From Nonlabens sp. MB-3u-79 (GTDB taxonomy: Bacteria; Bacteroidota; Bacteroidia; Flavobacteriales; Flavobacteriaceae): a stretch of 64,000 nt of DNA. Numbering within the stretch: position 1 is the stretch's first letter; each line of letters begins with the position of its first letter. Below the pieces are notes generated by a model. That model saw nothing but the letters and a program-made list of their open reading frames with translations, ran no database searches and was not told the origin of the DNA. Of the stretch, positions 9,677 through 18,337 are shown piece after piece. The position numbers were made by a program, and so were the translations under genes. Where the stretch lies: NCBI RefSeq assembly GCF_002831625.1, contig NZ_CP025116.1, positions 1,364,001-1,428,000 of the forward strand, given 5' to 3'.

Positions 9677-11030
9677 GAACTTGAATTTGAACTCGAACTC
9701 GAACTTGAAAAAAGGAATAAAACTACTTCCCTTGAGGGAAGGTTGGGATGTGTGTTGCGGTGTTGATGAGATGAAAACCGAGAAAGTATAAGCAGATTCC
9801 GCATCGAGTGCGGAATTGCACAAACAGATTCCGCATCAAGTGCGGAATGACAATTAAAAGAATAGCTTCCACCCTTTAGGGTTGGGGAAAGAAGCGGTAA
9901 AATGAACTCGAACTTGAACTCGAACTCCAATTTGAAAAAAAATGTCAGTTGGAGCGATAGTCGAAAACGATTATGTAACGAGAAAGAGGAACGATATCTG
10001 ATTTGATTACTCAGATGAAAATTTTCGAATATTGAATATCGATCAAGGAATAATGAATATTGAAAATGAACTCGAACTTGAACTCGAGGGTATTCTCAAA
10101 AGCCATTATAAAGAAAATAGTGGTCCTTTCCTTTGGAAAGGATTTAGGATAGGCCAGAGAACTCGAACTTGAAAAATGGAATAAAACTCCTTCCCTTGAG
10201 GGAAGGTTGGGATGGGTGTCGCGGTGTTGATGAGATGAAAACCGAGAAAGTATAAGCAGATTCCGCATCGAGTGCGGAATTGCACAAACAGATTCCGCAT
10301 TAAGTGCGGAATGACAATTAAAAGAATAGCTTCCACCCTTTAGGGTTGGGGAAAGAAGCGGTAAAATGAAATTGAATTCGAACTTGAATTCGAACTTGAA
10401 CTTGAAATCGAATTCCAAAACAGGAGTAAAACTCCTTCCCTTGAGGGAAGGTTGGGATGGGTGTTGCGGTGTTTGTGAAATGGACAAATCTATAAACAGA
10501 TTCCGCATCAAGTGCGGAATGACAGGAAACAAACAGATTCTGCATTAAGTGCGGAATGACAATTAAAAGAATAGCTTCCACCCTTTAGGGTTGGGGAAAG
10601 AAGCGGTAAAATGAACTCGAACTTGAACTCGAACTCCAATTTGAAAAAAAATGTCAGTTTGAGCGATAGTCGAAAACGATTATGTAACGAGAAAGAGGAA
10701 CGATATCTGATTTGATTACTCAGATGAAAATTTTCGAATATTGAATATCGATCAAGGAATAATGAATATTGAAAATGAACTCGAACTTGAACTCGAGGGT
10801 ATTCTCAAAAGCCATTATAAAGAAAATAGTGGTCCTTTCCTTTGGAAAGGATTTAGGATAGGCCAGAGAACTTGAACTTGAAAAATGGAATAAAACTCCT
10901 TCCCTCGAGGGAAGGTGGGGATGGGTGTTGCGGTGTTTGTTAGATCGAGAAAGCTAATAATAGATTCCGCATCAAGTGCGGAATGACAAGAAACAAATAG
11001 ATTCCGCATCAAGTGCGGAAAATAAAAATT
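9677..11030. repeat. Mosaic intergenic repeat cluster A, between susC-like and susD-like genes
   Basis: No gene is supported in this 1.36 kb. It is a patchwork of recurring blocks: (a) hexamer tracts of GAACTC/GAACTT; (b) CTTCCCTTGAGGGAAG hairpin followed by GTTGGGATGGGTGTTGCGG; (c) ATTCCGCATCAAGTGCGGAAT hairpins, often in pairs; (d) a block starting AGCTTCCACCCTTTAGGG and ending GAAGCGG; (e) GGTCCTTTCC tttGGAAAGGATTTAGG; (f) an AT-rich block starting ATGTCAGTTGGAGCGATAG. A stretch near 9850-10220 recurs at 10559-10929 with an offset of 709 bp and few differences. Weak open frames across it only mirror the repeat composition. Confidence 0.9.
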
Positions 11031-11035
11031 ACAAA

Positions 11036-12487
11036 ATGAAAACAATAATAAAATTTACCATACTATCTCTTTTATTAGCCATAGGAATTAGTTCCTGTAC
11101 CAAGGATTTTGAAGAACTCAACACCAACCCTAATGCCCCGGTTAGCGTACAGCCTAGTCTTCTGTTGCGACAGGTGATCTATAATTACGGAGAAGAGATG
11201 TCCTATGAAGGTTTTGTCGCAGGTGGCCTATTAAGCCAGCACATGACCGCATTAGACTTTAACTTATTTGATAGACATGCTCTGAAAAGCCCACAATTGG
11301 GAGGTAATCCTTGGCCTATTTTCTATAGAAATTTAAGAGATAATCAGATCATCATCAATCAATCCAGAGCAACACCTGCTTTTGCCGTTTATGAAGGTCC
11401 TGCCTTGATCTTTAAAGCCTATATGACTGCTGGATTGACAGATATTTTTGGGGATGTACCTTATTCTGAGGCCTTCAGAGGACTAGAAGGAATTGTAGAG
11501 CCTGCATACGACCTTCAAGAAGATATCTATTTGCAACCAGGCGGAATTCTAGATAACCTAGATCAAGGAATCGCTGCCATTGAGAATTACAGCAGTTCTA
11601 TTGCTCTCCAAGGAGATGTTTTATTTCAAGGAGATCTCGATGCTTGGGTTCGATTTGCAAATAGTTTAAAGATCAAAGCCTTGATGCGCATCTCTTCAAA
11701 AGAGAATGTGAGCGCAGGTTTGCAGGCGTTGTATGACGACCAGAATTACATCAGTTCAAACAGTCAAAATGCGGTATTTAATTTCTCAGATTCAGAGCCT
11801 AATAACTTTCGTATGGCACGATTGAGAGCAGGAGATTTTAACAACTTTGTCATGAGTGAAACCATGGAAGAAGTACTAGAAGGATTAAACGACCAACGAG
11901 TTGAGGTGCTATTTAGAGCTAGAGGAAACAATGGAAATGGGGAAGACTTCAATGGTCTATTAAACGGGATCGATGCTTCCTCTACTTCAGTAACTTTAGC
12001 CGACTATTCTCTTGCAGGAACTATTTTTAGAGAAAATACTGGGGCTTTAGACGCCAATTATATGACGGCATGGGAAACCAACTTTCTTCTCGCTGAAGCT
12101 GCCGAAAGAGGACTGATCACAGCTTCGGCACAAACGCTTTATGAAACAGGAGTAACGCAAGCCTATGAATACTGGAACACGGCTCTGCCAGCAAACTATT
12201 TAACCACTGATGCTGCTTATGCAGCAAATGCTAACGATCCTATTGAGCAAATCATTACTCAAAAATGGATTGCTAGTGTGATCAATGGTTATGAAGGATG
12301 GATCGAGTACCGCCGTACCGGTTTTCCAGCATTAAAAACCATATCAGCTAGTTTTAATAACGACCTGATTCCTGTAAGAATGCCTTATCCTGCTGAGGAA
12401 GCATCTCTAAATGCCGAAAATTATAATGTCGCTGCAGCCGCTACTAATGACAACGATATTAATGTGCCGGTATGGTGGGATGAATAG
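11036..12487 (+). CDS. SusD/RagB-like nutrient-binding outer-membrane lipoprotein
   Basis: Surface lipoprotein partner of the SusC-like receptor, 483 aa. Signal MKTIIKFTILSLLLAIGISSC gives the lipid anchor Cys at 21; the next residues TKDFEELNTNPNAP and the region LIFKAYMTAGLTDIFGDVPYSEAF are characteristic of the SusD-like_2 branch. An earlier in-frame ATG at 10976 lies within a repeat block and would bury the signal peptide, so 11036 is preferred. SusD proteins cap the receptor and hand over ligand. Repeat clusters lie on both sides of this gene, so it may have its own promoter or rely on read-through. Confidence 0.92.
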   Translation: MKTIIKFTILSLLLAIGISSCTKDFEELNTNPNAPVSVQPSLLLRQVIYNYGEEMSYEGFVAGGLLSQHMTALDFNLFDRHALKSPQLGGNPWPIFYRNLRDNQIIINQSRATPAFAVYEGPALIFKAYMTAGLTDIFGDVPYSEAFRGLEGIVEPAYDLQEDIYLQPGGILDNLDQGIAAIENYSSSIALQGDVLFQGDLDAWVRFANSLKIKALMRISSKENVSAGLQALYDDQNYISSNSQNAVFNFSDSEPNNFRMARLRAGDFNNFVMSETMEEVLEGLNDQRVEVLFRARGNNGNGEDFNGLLNGIDASSTSVTLADYSLAGTIFRENTGALDANYMTAWETNFLLAEAAERGLITASAQTLYETGVTQAYEYWNTALPANYLTTDAAYAANANDPIEQIITQKWIASVINGYEGWIEYRRTGFPALKTISASFNNDLIPVRMPYPAEEASLNAENYNVAAAATNDNDINVPVWWDE

Positions 12488-13290
12488 ATGAACTCGAAAT
12501 TGAATTCGAACTTGAAAATGAAATCGAACTTGAAAAAAAATGTCAGTTGGAGCGATAGTCGAAAACAGTTATCCAACGAGAAAGAGGATCGATATCAGAT
12601 TTGTTTACTCAGATGGAAATTTTTGAATATTGAATATCGATCAAGGAATAATGAATAATGAAAAGAAACTCGAGTGTATTCTCAAAAGCCATTATAAAGA
12701 AAATAGTGGTCCTTTCCTTTGGAAAGGATTTAGGATAGGCCAGAGAACTCGAACTTGAAAAAAGGAGTAAAATTCCTTCCCTTGAGGGAAGGTTGGGATG
12801 GGTGTTGCGGTTTTTATGAAATGGAGAAAGCTATAAACAGATTCCGCATCAAGTGCGGAATGACAGGAAACAAACAGATTCTGCATTAAGTGCGGAATGA
12901 CAATTAAAAGAATAGCTTCCACCCTTTAGGGTTGGGGAAAGAAGCGGTAAATAAAACTAAAACTAAAATCAAAATCAAAACCAAATCGAACTTGAACTTG
13001 AACTTGAACTTGAACTCGAACTTGAACTCGAGTGTATTCTCAAAAGCCATTATAAAGGAAATAGCGGTCCTTTCCTTTGGAAAGGATTTAGGATAGGCTA
13101 GAGAACTCGAATTTGAAAACTCCTTCCCTCGAGGGAAGGTTGGGATGTGTGTTGCGGTGTTGATGAGATGGAGAAAGCTATAAACAGATTCCGCATCAAG
13201 TGCGGAATGACACAAACAGATTCCGCATAAAGTTCGGAACGACAAGAAACAAATAGATTGCGCATTAAGAGCAGAATGACAAGAATTAAA
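12488..13290. repeat. Mosaic intergenic repeat cluster B
   Basis: The 810 bp between the susD-like gene and the symporter gene consist of the same blocks as cluster A: hexamer tracts (12488-12535, 12985-13030), the AT-rich block from 12540, the GGTCCTTTCC/GGAAAGGA block twice (about 12707 and 13065), the CTTCCCT.GAGGGAAG hairpin twice, and several ATTCCGCA/TGCGGAAT hairpins, the last ones decayed. No gene is supported. Confidence 0.88.
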
Positions 13291-13298
13291 CGAACCGA

Positions 13299-14651
13299 AT
13301 GTTAGAATTTCTAACCCAAATAGCAACTTTACAATGGTTGCTCATCATTGCTAGCAGTGTGATCTTTTTCATACTGTCTCCGTATGCTAAAGATGTAGCT
13401 ACTTTTTTTAAGGCACAGCATCGGGGAAAGCAGCCTTCTATGGTCATGCTTACTGGAAGCTTGATCATCTCTTGGATATTTGCCAAAAGCATTACCAATG
13501 CGGCAAATCTAGGATTGGAGTTTGGTCTTGTAGGCGGTGTGGCTTATGCAGGTTATTATTTGTCCTTTGCGGTTGCAGGAGTTATTATTTATCAGCTGCG
13601 TACTCAAGGTGGTTATACAAGCATACATCATTTTTTAACCGATAAATACGGTAGAAGAGCTGTTGGTTTGTTCTCTATTTTAATCAGTTTTAGATTGTTC
13701 AATGAAGTCTGGTCCAATACGATGGTGATCGGAACCTATTTTGGCGAGATGGGAAGTACGGCTTATTATGCAGCTATTGTAGTCTTTACATTGATGACTC
13801 TTGCTTATGCGTTAAAAGGAGGTTTAAGCAGTTCTATTTTTACAGATCTAATTCAAATGGTGTTGTTCTCTGTGTTACTGATCATCATTCTAGCTGTGAT
13901 CTTTGCAGAGCCTGAAGTACATGCTGCCGAAATGATCAGCTCTGGAACTTGGTCTATGGAACTGGGGTTGAACTTGTTTTTTGCGGCTATTTTACAAAGT
14001 TTTAGTTACCCTTTTCACGATCCAGTATTGACCGACAGAGGATTTATTACAAGTCCTAAAGTGACTCGTAAAAGTTTTTTATGGGCTGCTGTTTTAGGAG
14101 GTGTTTGTATCGTTCTTTTTAGTTTGGTAGGGGTATACGCGCAACAAGCAGGATTAAAAGGACAAGCAGCTGTTGAGGTAGCTAAAAAACTAGGTGTCGT
14201 TTTATTACTGATCATCAACTTTATAATGATTACCAGTGCGGCAAGTACACTAGACAGTACCTTTTCTAGTTTTTCAAAATTACTAACCCTTGATTTAAGA
14301 TGGGGTAAAACCCTTACTTTTGGTAGACTCATGATGGTTTTTATTGCTGTTTTAGGTACCATCCCTGTATTCTTAAATGCCGAGATCTTAAGCGCCACCA
14401 CTATAAGCGGTACCATGGTGATAGGACTCACCCCAGTATTTATATTATGGAAAATGAAAGCCCCACAAATCAGTTATTTTTTGTCCGTATTTTGCGGGTT
14501 GATTTTTGGCGGATTGCTCATTTTTGAATACTTCCCGCAAAGTTTGCTATTAACCACAGGAAAATATGCGTCACTTTTATGGATCAACGTTTACGGAATA
14601 CTTACAAGTTTCCTATTATACTTAATACCCGCATGGATAAAAAAATTATAG
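13299..14651 (+). CDS. Sodium:solute symporter family transporter
   Basis: Inner-membrane transporter of the SSS (SLC5-like) family, 450 aa, with about 12-13 hydrophobic segments. Recognisable family stretches are the early helix LTGSLIISWIFAKSITNAANLG, the GGYTSIHHFLTDKYGRR loop and ALKGGLSSSIFTDLIQMVLF, which matches the conserved GGL..V..TD..Q segment. It would use a sodium gradient to bring a solute across the inner membrane. Being in line with the TonB/SusD pair and overlapping the metallophosphoesterase gene, it could complete a two-membrane uptake route. Substrate unknown. Confidence 0.85.
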   Translation: MLEFLTQIATLQWLLIIASSVIFFILSPYAKDVATFFKAQHRGKQPSMVMLTGSLIISWIFAKSITNAANLGLEFGLVGGVAYAGYYLSFAVAGVIIYQLRTQGGYTSIHHFLTDKYGRRAVGLFSILISFRLFNEVWSNTMVIGTYFGEMGSTAYYAAIVVFTLMTLAYALKGGLSSSIFTDLIQMVLFSVLLIIILAVIFAEPEVHAAEMISSGTWSMELGLNLFFAAILQSFSYPFHDPVLTDRGFITSPKVTRKSFLWAAVLGGVCIVLFSLVGVYAQQAGLKGQAAVEVAKKLGVVLLLIINFIMITSAASTLDSTFSSFSKLLTLDLRWGKTLTFGRLMMVFIAVLGTIPVFLNAEILSATTISGTMVIGLTPVFILWKMKAPQISYFLSVFCGLIFGGLLIFEYFPQSLLLTTGKYASLLWINVYGILTSFLLYLIPAWIKKL

Positions 14652-15466
14652 ATTTAGGTAAAAAATCAGGCAAAATACTCCTTTTTGGAGGCGTTTATAG
14701 CAATTTACAGGCGCTTTCCAGTCTGATACAAATTGCGCAAGAAAAGGGTGTTCCACCAGAAAATTGTATTTGTACGGGGGATATCATCGGTTATTGCGGA
14801 CAGCCGCAAGAGACGTTGGATACGTTTAAAAATTGGGGTGCACACAGTATTTTAGGGAATGTAGAGATCCAGTTGCGAGATGATGAAGACGACTGTGGTT
14901 GTGATTTTACTACAGGCTCTCGTTGTGATGGATTTAGTGAGATTTGGTACGCTTTCGCGAAAGCGAACTTGCACACCAACACCAGAGACTTTTTCAAGTC
15001 CCTACCAGATCATATCACATTGGAGTACGCTGGAAAAAAAATAGGTATTGTTCACGGTAGTTACAATCAGGTTTCTCAATTTGTATTTAAATCTACCGAC
15101 TGGCAGGAAAAACAAGCCAGTCTAGCTGCTTTACAAGCTGAGGTAATCATCGCAGGACATTGTGGTTTGCCATTTATAGATCAACAAAAGGATCAAATCT
15201 GGCTCAATCCAGGCGTGATAGGCATGCCAGCAAATGATGGAAATAGGGAGACTTGGGCCATGATTCTAGACGATGCAAATGGTTTTGAATACGAGCACAT
15301 TCCATTGTCTTACGATTACCTTACTGCTATAGAGGAGATGAAGAAGCACCATCTTCCACAAGAATATGCACAGACTTTAGAAACCGGTATCTGGGATAAT
15401 ATGGAAATTCTTCCAGAAGAGGAACAATTGCTAAGAGGTAAAAACTTGGAACTGATTCCTATTTAA
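14633..15466 (+). CDS. Calcineurin-like metallophosphoesterase
   Basis: Cytosolic phosphoesterase of the YfcE/diadenosine-tetraphosphatase-like group, 277 aa. Visible metal-site motifs: GDIIG (D of block II), GNVE in the position of GNH/GNHE, HGS and GHCGLP (the GHT-type block), and NPGVIGMP. The first metal block is altered: LFGGVYSNLQAL stands where D.H..N..AL is usual, so D and H are missing and activity may be modified. The start at 14633 overlaps the symporter end by 19 bp; an upstream ATG at 14579 is possible but overlaps more. The coupling suggests action on something carried or made by the same locus. The palindrome at 14950 writes AFAKA. Confidence 0.82.
   Translation: MDKKIIDLGKKSGKILLFGGVYSNLQALSSLIQIAQEKGVPPENCICTGDIIGYCGQPQETLDTFKNWGAHSILGNVEIQLRDDEDDCGCDFTTGSRCDGFSEIWYAFAKANLHTNTRDFFKSLPDHITLEYAGKKIGIVHGSYNQVSQFVFKSTDWQEKQASLAALQAEVIIAGHCGLPFIDQQKDQIWLNPGVIGMPANDGNRETWAMILDDANGFEYEHIPLSYDYLTAIEEMKKHHLPQEYAQTLETGIWDNMEILPEEEQLLRGKNLELIPI
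14950..14965. repeat. CGCTTTCGCGAAAGCG palindrome, copy 4
   Basis: Perfect copy in the metallophosphoesterase gene, read as Ala-Phe-Ala-Lys-Ala. Confidence 0.9.
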
Positions 15467-15478
15467 TACCTTTATCTG

Positions 15479-16945
15479 ATGATGAGATATGTATTGATAT
15501 CAGTTTTTATTATTTTTTCAGTTGTTCCAATTGCTGGACAAGAGATTGTAGATATTCAAGCAGATTATGTGGAACTAGATCCAGATCAGTTAAGATATTA
15601 TACAAGAATAGATGATAATTCATTTCAAGTAAGTTATTATGGTTTTGATGGCTATCAAGAACTTACGATAGTTAAAAAAAACTGGATCAAAGATTCTAAA
15701 CAAGTTGATTCATTAGTCCATGTCGGGACCTTAATTTCGGTTGATGAAATAAGGAGTTTAAGTTTATCATCACTACAAAAGGAATGGAAAGAAAAAAGTT
15801 TTTATTACCGTCCGTACAAGGATTTGGAAATTTTAAAAAACCTAGATAATGGATTATTTGGTTATGGGGAGATTAAAAATGATCTTTATATTTATGACTA
15901 TTACAGAATTGTGCCCATAAGAATTAATAAGAGTAAAATACTGTATCAGTTTGTTGGATTAAAAAATGAAACCCTGTACAAATATTTAATTCCTTTTAAT
16001 AAAAGGTATTGCTTATCTGGTGATTTTGAAAGTACAGAAGTCCATGATAAAGAGTTGGTAGCTAAATGGAATGTGCAATGGAGAGAGGAATCTGATCCTA
16101 GCTATATGTACGATATTGAAGATAATTATATCTATGATTATACAAAAAAAGAGAAGTTAATAGAAAGAAAACACGATTCCATTGATGGTGATTATTACAA
16201 TCACATCATTGGTTTTAAGGATAAAGAAATTTTTGTTTATGATGTTTTCTTGAATGATATAACACCTCAAAATTTACGTTCAATTTCTCGATTGAATGAA
16301 AAATGTCTTCAAGTATTGATAGGGAACGAAGTTAAATATCTAAGTAATTCTGGTGAGACATTTAGACTTCCAATAGCTACAGAGTTTTTTATTTGTGGAA
16401 TGAGATATTTTGATACAGAAATTGAAAAAAATGAAGAGCTTTATTCCTTAACATATATAACGGATCTAATACCAGAAGATCCTTTCGAAGATTATAAAAC
16501 CATTTACTTGAAAGTTGAAATCGATTCGAAATTAATAACAGAGGAATTTGGTTTTTTAAATGAACGTAGATATCAATTAACTAATTTTAATTATTATTAT
16601 GGTTCTGGTTACACTAATAATTTCCTTATCTCAAATAATAAAAAGGATAAATTTATTTTCACTCCATTTATTTTTGAATCTGAATTAACGGATGATTTAG
16701 AAGAAGTAAATCACGAATTGACCATTCAATATGATCAACAAGTGGAATATGATTCTTTCATTTACAATAAGGATGATCAAACAACAATAGTTGTAAAAAA
16801 CAACTTAAAAGGCTATTTAGGAATCAATAAGAAACCTAAATATAAAACCTTAGAAGAATTTCAAGGTTCTTTTGCTCGTTTTGAACTTCCAGATGGGAGA
16901 AAAGGCTGGTTACAAAAAAATGCTAAAGAATTTTTAGATCAATAA
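15479..16945 (+). CDS. Secreted protein of unknown function
   Basis: Not recognised. 488 aa with an N-terminal signal peptide (RYVLISVFIIFSVVPIAGQ) and no lipobox, so probably periplasmic or exported. The rest is rich in Tyr, Asp, Glu and Ile with no membrane segment. The last 40 residues (KPKYKTLEEF...FARFELPDGRKGWLQ) resemble a single WG-type repeat. Two ATG codons in a row (15479, 15482) make the exact start uncertain by one residue. It is noticeably more AT-rich than the genes before it and follows the phosphoesterase by 12 bp, yet nothing links it functionally to that locus. Confidence 0.7.
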   Translation: MMRYVLISVFIIFSVVPIAGQEIVDIQADYVELDPDQLRYYTRIDDNSFQVSYYGFDGYQELTIVKKNWIKDSKQVDSLVHVGTLISVDEIRSLSLSSLQKEWKEKSFYYRPYKDLEILKNLDNGLFGYGEIKNDLYIYDYYRIVPIRINKSKILYQFVGLKNETLYKYLIPFNKRYCLSGDFESTEVHDKELVAKWNVQWREESDPSYMYDIEDNYIYDYTKKEKLIERKHDSIDGDYYNHIIGFKDKEIFVYDVFLNDITPQNLRSISRLNEKCLQVLIGNEVKYLSNSGETFRLPIATEFFICGMRYFDTEIEKNEELYSLTYITDLIPEDPFEDYKTIYLKVEIDSKLITEEFGFLNERRYQLTNFNYYYGSGYTNNFLISNNKKDKFIFTPFIFESELTDDLEEVNHELTIQYDQQVEYDSFIYNKDDQTTIVVKNNLKGYLGINKKPKYKTLEEFQGSFARFELPDGRKGWLQKNAKEFLDQ

Positions 16946-16989
16946 TTTAAAAATGTAAATAGCTTAATTATGATCATTTTTTTAATTTT

Positions 16990-17069
16990 CACCTAATCAC
17001 CTAATCACCTAATCACCTAATCACCTAATCACCTAATCACCTAATCACCTAATCACCTAATCACCTAAT
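16990..17069. repeat. Tandem repeat, 10 copies of CACCTAAT
   Basis: Ten perfect head-to-tail copies of the octamer CACCTAAT, followed by one degenerate unit (CACATGAT) whose ATG is the start codon of the small membrane protein gene. An 8-bp unit is not a multiple of three, but the array is upstream of, not within, that reading frame, so length changes would alter leader spacing rather than frame. Confidence 0.95.
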
Positions 17070-17072
17070 CAC

Positions 17073-17243
17073 ATGATCCCAAAATGGTTTTATAAATTTC
17101 TGATTGTTATGTGCGTTATCAGTCTTTGCATCATAGGTTATAAAATAGCCGATGGGGAGCAGGACCGCAGTTTTATATGGCTTGGCTTTTTGTTTTTAAT
17201 GGCCATTTGGTATGCGTTAAGGCAATTGCGATCTAAAGATTAA
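17073..17243 (+). CDS. Small two-helix membrane protein
   Basis: A 56-aa reading frame, MIPKWFYKFLIVMCVISLCI... to ...LRQLRSKD. It has two hydrophobic segments (about 8-24 and 34-48) separated by a charged loop KIADGEQDRS, and a basic C-terminus. Codon use is gene-like. The start codon is formed by the last, degenerate unit of the CACCTAAT array. No family recognised. It lies in the same direction as the flanking genes, 65 bp before the App1-type gene. Confidence 0.6.
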   Translation: MIPKWFYKFLIVMCVISLCIIGYKIADGEQDRSFIWLGFLFLMAIWYALRQLRSKD

Positions 17244-17308
17244 TCTCCTAGAAATTTATTAACATGGATTCCTGAAAACAGTTCGTTAAAATCCATTATT
17301 TTCACGTT

Positions 17309-18337
17309 ATGGCAATCTTTAAACGCGATCCTTGGATTCTTGATATTTATCGCACGTATAGTGGTGGAAATCACTTATACATACGAGGTCGTGCCTTAGA
17401 AGACCAGCCCTTAAAGCATTATGAGCAGCAAACACTTTACCAAACCCTGCGCAACACCTGGCGTACTTTTGCCACAGACGAGATTAGAAACGCTCATGTA
17501 AAACTCAGCCTCTCTAACGGAAAATTCTTTGAGGTAAAGGCAGATCACGAAGGCTATTTTCTCTTTGATCTCAAGACTGATTTTGATTTGCACGAGCTCA
17601 CTGATAAGGAAGGCTATTTGTCCATTAAAGTAAGTTTTGATGAAGATAATGCTGCTTTTGCCAAAGCGAAACAACAAAAACGTCTGAAAGTAAACAGGTT
17701 TACTGGAGAGACTTTAGTGCCCTCAGAAGATGTGGCTTATGGTGTTATAAGCGATATAGACGACACCATCATGCATACAGGTGTGACCAGTTTTCTAAAA
17801 ATGCGAGTGGCTTTCAATACTTTTTTTAAAAATTACGATCGCAGATTGCCTTTAAATGGTGCAGCCAACTTTTATCAGTTGTTGCATTGTGGCCCTTCTT
17901 CTAAAGGTCAAAATCCCATGTTCTATTTAAGCAATAGTCCTTGGAATTTATATAAGTATTTAGAGAAATTCTTAGACTTTCACGGTTTTCCAAAAGGCCC
18001 TATTTTGCTCCGAGATTTTCCTACTCCCTGGGATCGAACGCCTAAACTAAAAATACCACATAAGGAGAATGAGCTCATCAATATCCTCAAGCATTACCCA
18101 CAAATGAGGTTTATACTTATAGGAGACAGTGGTGAGCACGATGTAGATTATTACAAATATGTGGCAGAGCAATTTCCAGAGCGCATTATGGCTATTTATT
18201 TGAGGTCTGTAGACCATAAAAAGAAAATGAAGCGAGTAAAATTTATCGCAGACTCTTTTACTATTTGTCCCATGTTGCTTATTAAAGAGTCCACAGAAGG
18301 CGTTACGCATGCCAGAGCAAATGGTTGGATAGTTTAA
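17309..18337 (+). CDS. App1-family phosphatidate phosphatase-like protein (DUF2183)
   Basis: HAD-type phosphatase with the App1 catalytic domain, 342 aa. The DxDxT-like motif is SDIDDTI with nucleophile D149 and D151; later conserved pieces are YLSNSPWNLY (motif with Ser), FPKGPILLRDF, KIPHKENEL with the conserved Lys, and GDSGEHDVDYY (acidic motif). The yeast relative App1p dephosphorylates phosphatidic acid. An N-terminal beta-rich region (about 15-130) precedes the catalytic domain, as is usual in bacterial members. No signal peptide, so cytosolic or membrane-peripheral. Directly followed by repeat cluster C. Confidence 0.88.
   Translation: MAIFKRDPWILDIYRTYSGGNHLYIRGRALEDQPLKHYEQQTLYQTLRNTWRTFATDEIRNAHVKLSLSNGKFFEVKADHEGYFLFDLKTDFDLHELTDKEGYLSIKVSFDEDNAAFAKAKQQKRLKVNRFTGETLVPSEDVAYGVISDIDDTIMHTGVTSFLKMRVAFNTFFKNYDRRLPLNGAANFYQLLHCGPSSKGQNPMFYLSNSPWNLYKYLEKFLDFHGFPKGPILLRDFPTPWDRTPKLKIPHKENELINILKHYPQMRFILIGDSGEHDVDYYKYVAEQFPERIMAIYLRSVDHKKKMKRVKFIADSFTICPMLLIKESTEGVTHARANGWIV

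Noticed and set aside
9677..11030. Several minus-strand open frames with repeated HSALDAES- and PHLMRNLF-like sequence in clusters A, B and C
   Set aside because: They are translations of the ATTCCGCATCAAGTGCGGAAT hairpins and hexamer tracts in different frames, have no start context or domain, and repeat in every cluster.
10976..11035. Earlier in-frame start for the SusD-like lipoprotein
   Set aside because: The extra residues come from a repeat hairpin and would place 20 residues in front of a standard lipoprotein signal.
16990..17069. Possible CRISPR-like array
   Set aside because: It is a pure head-to-tail octamer without spacers; no cas genes in the window.
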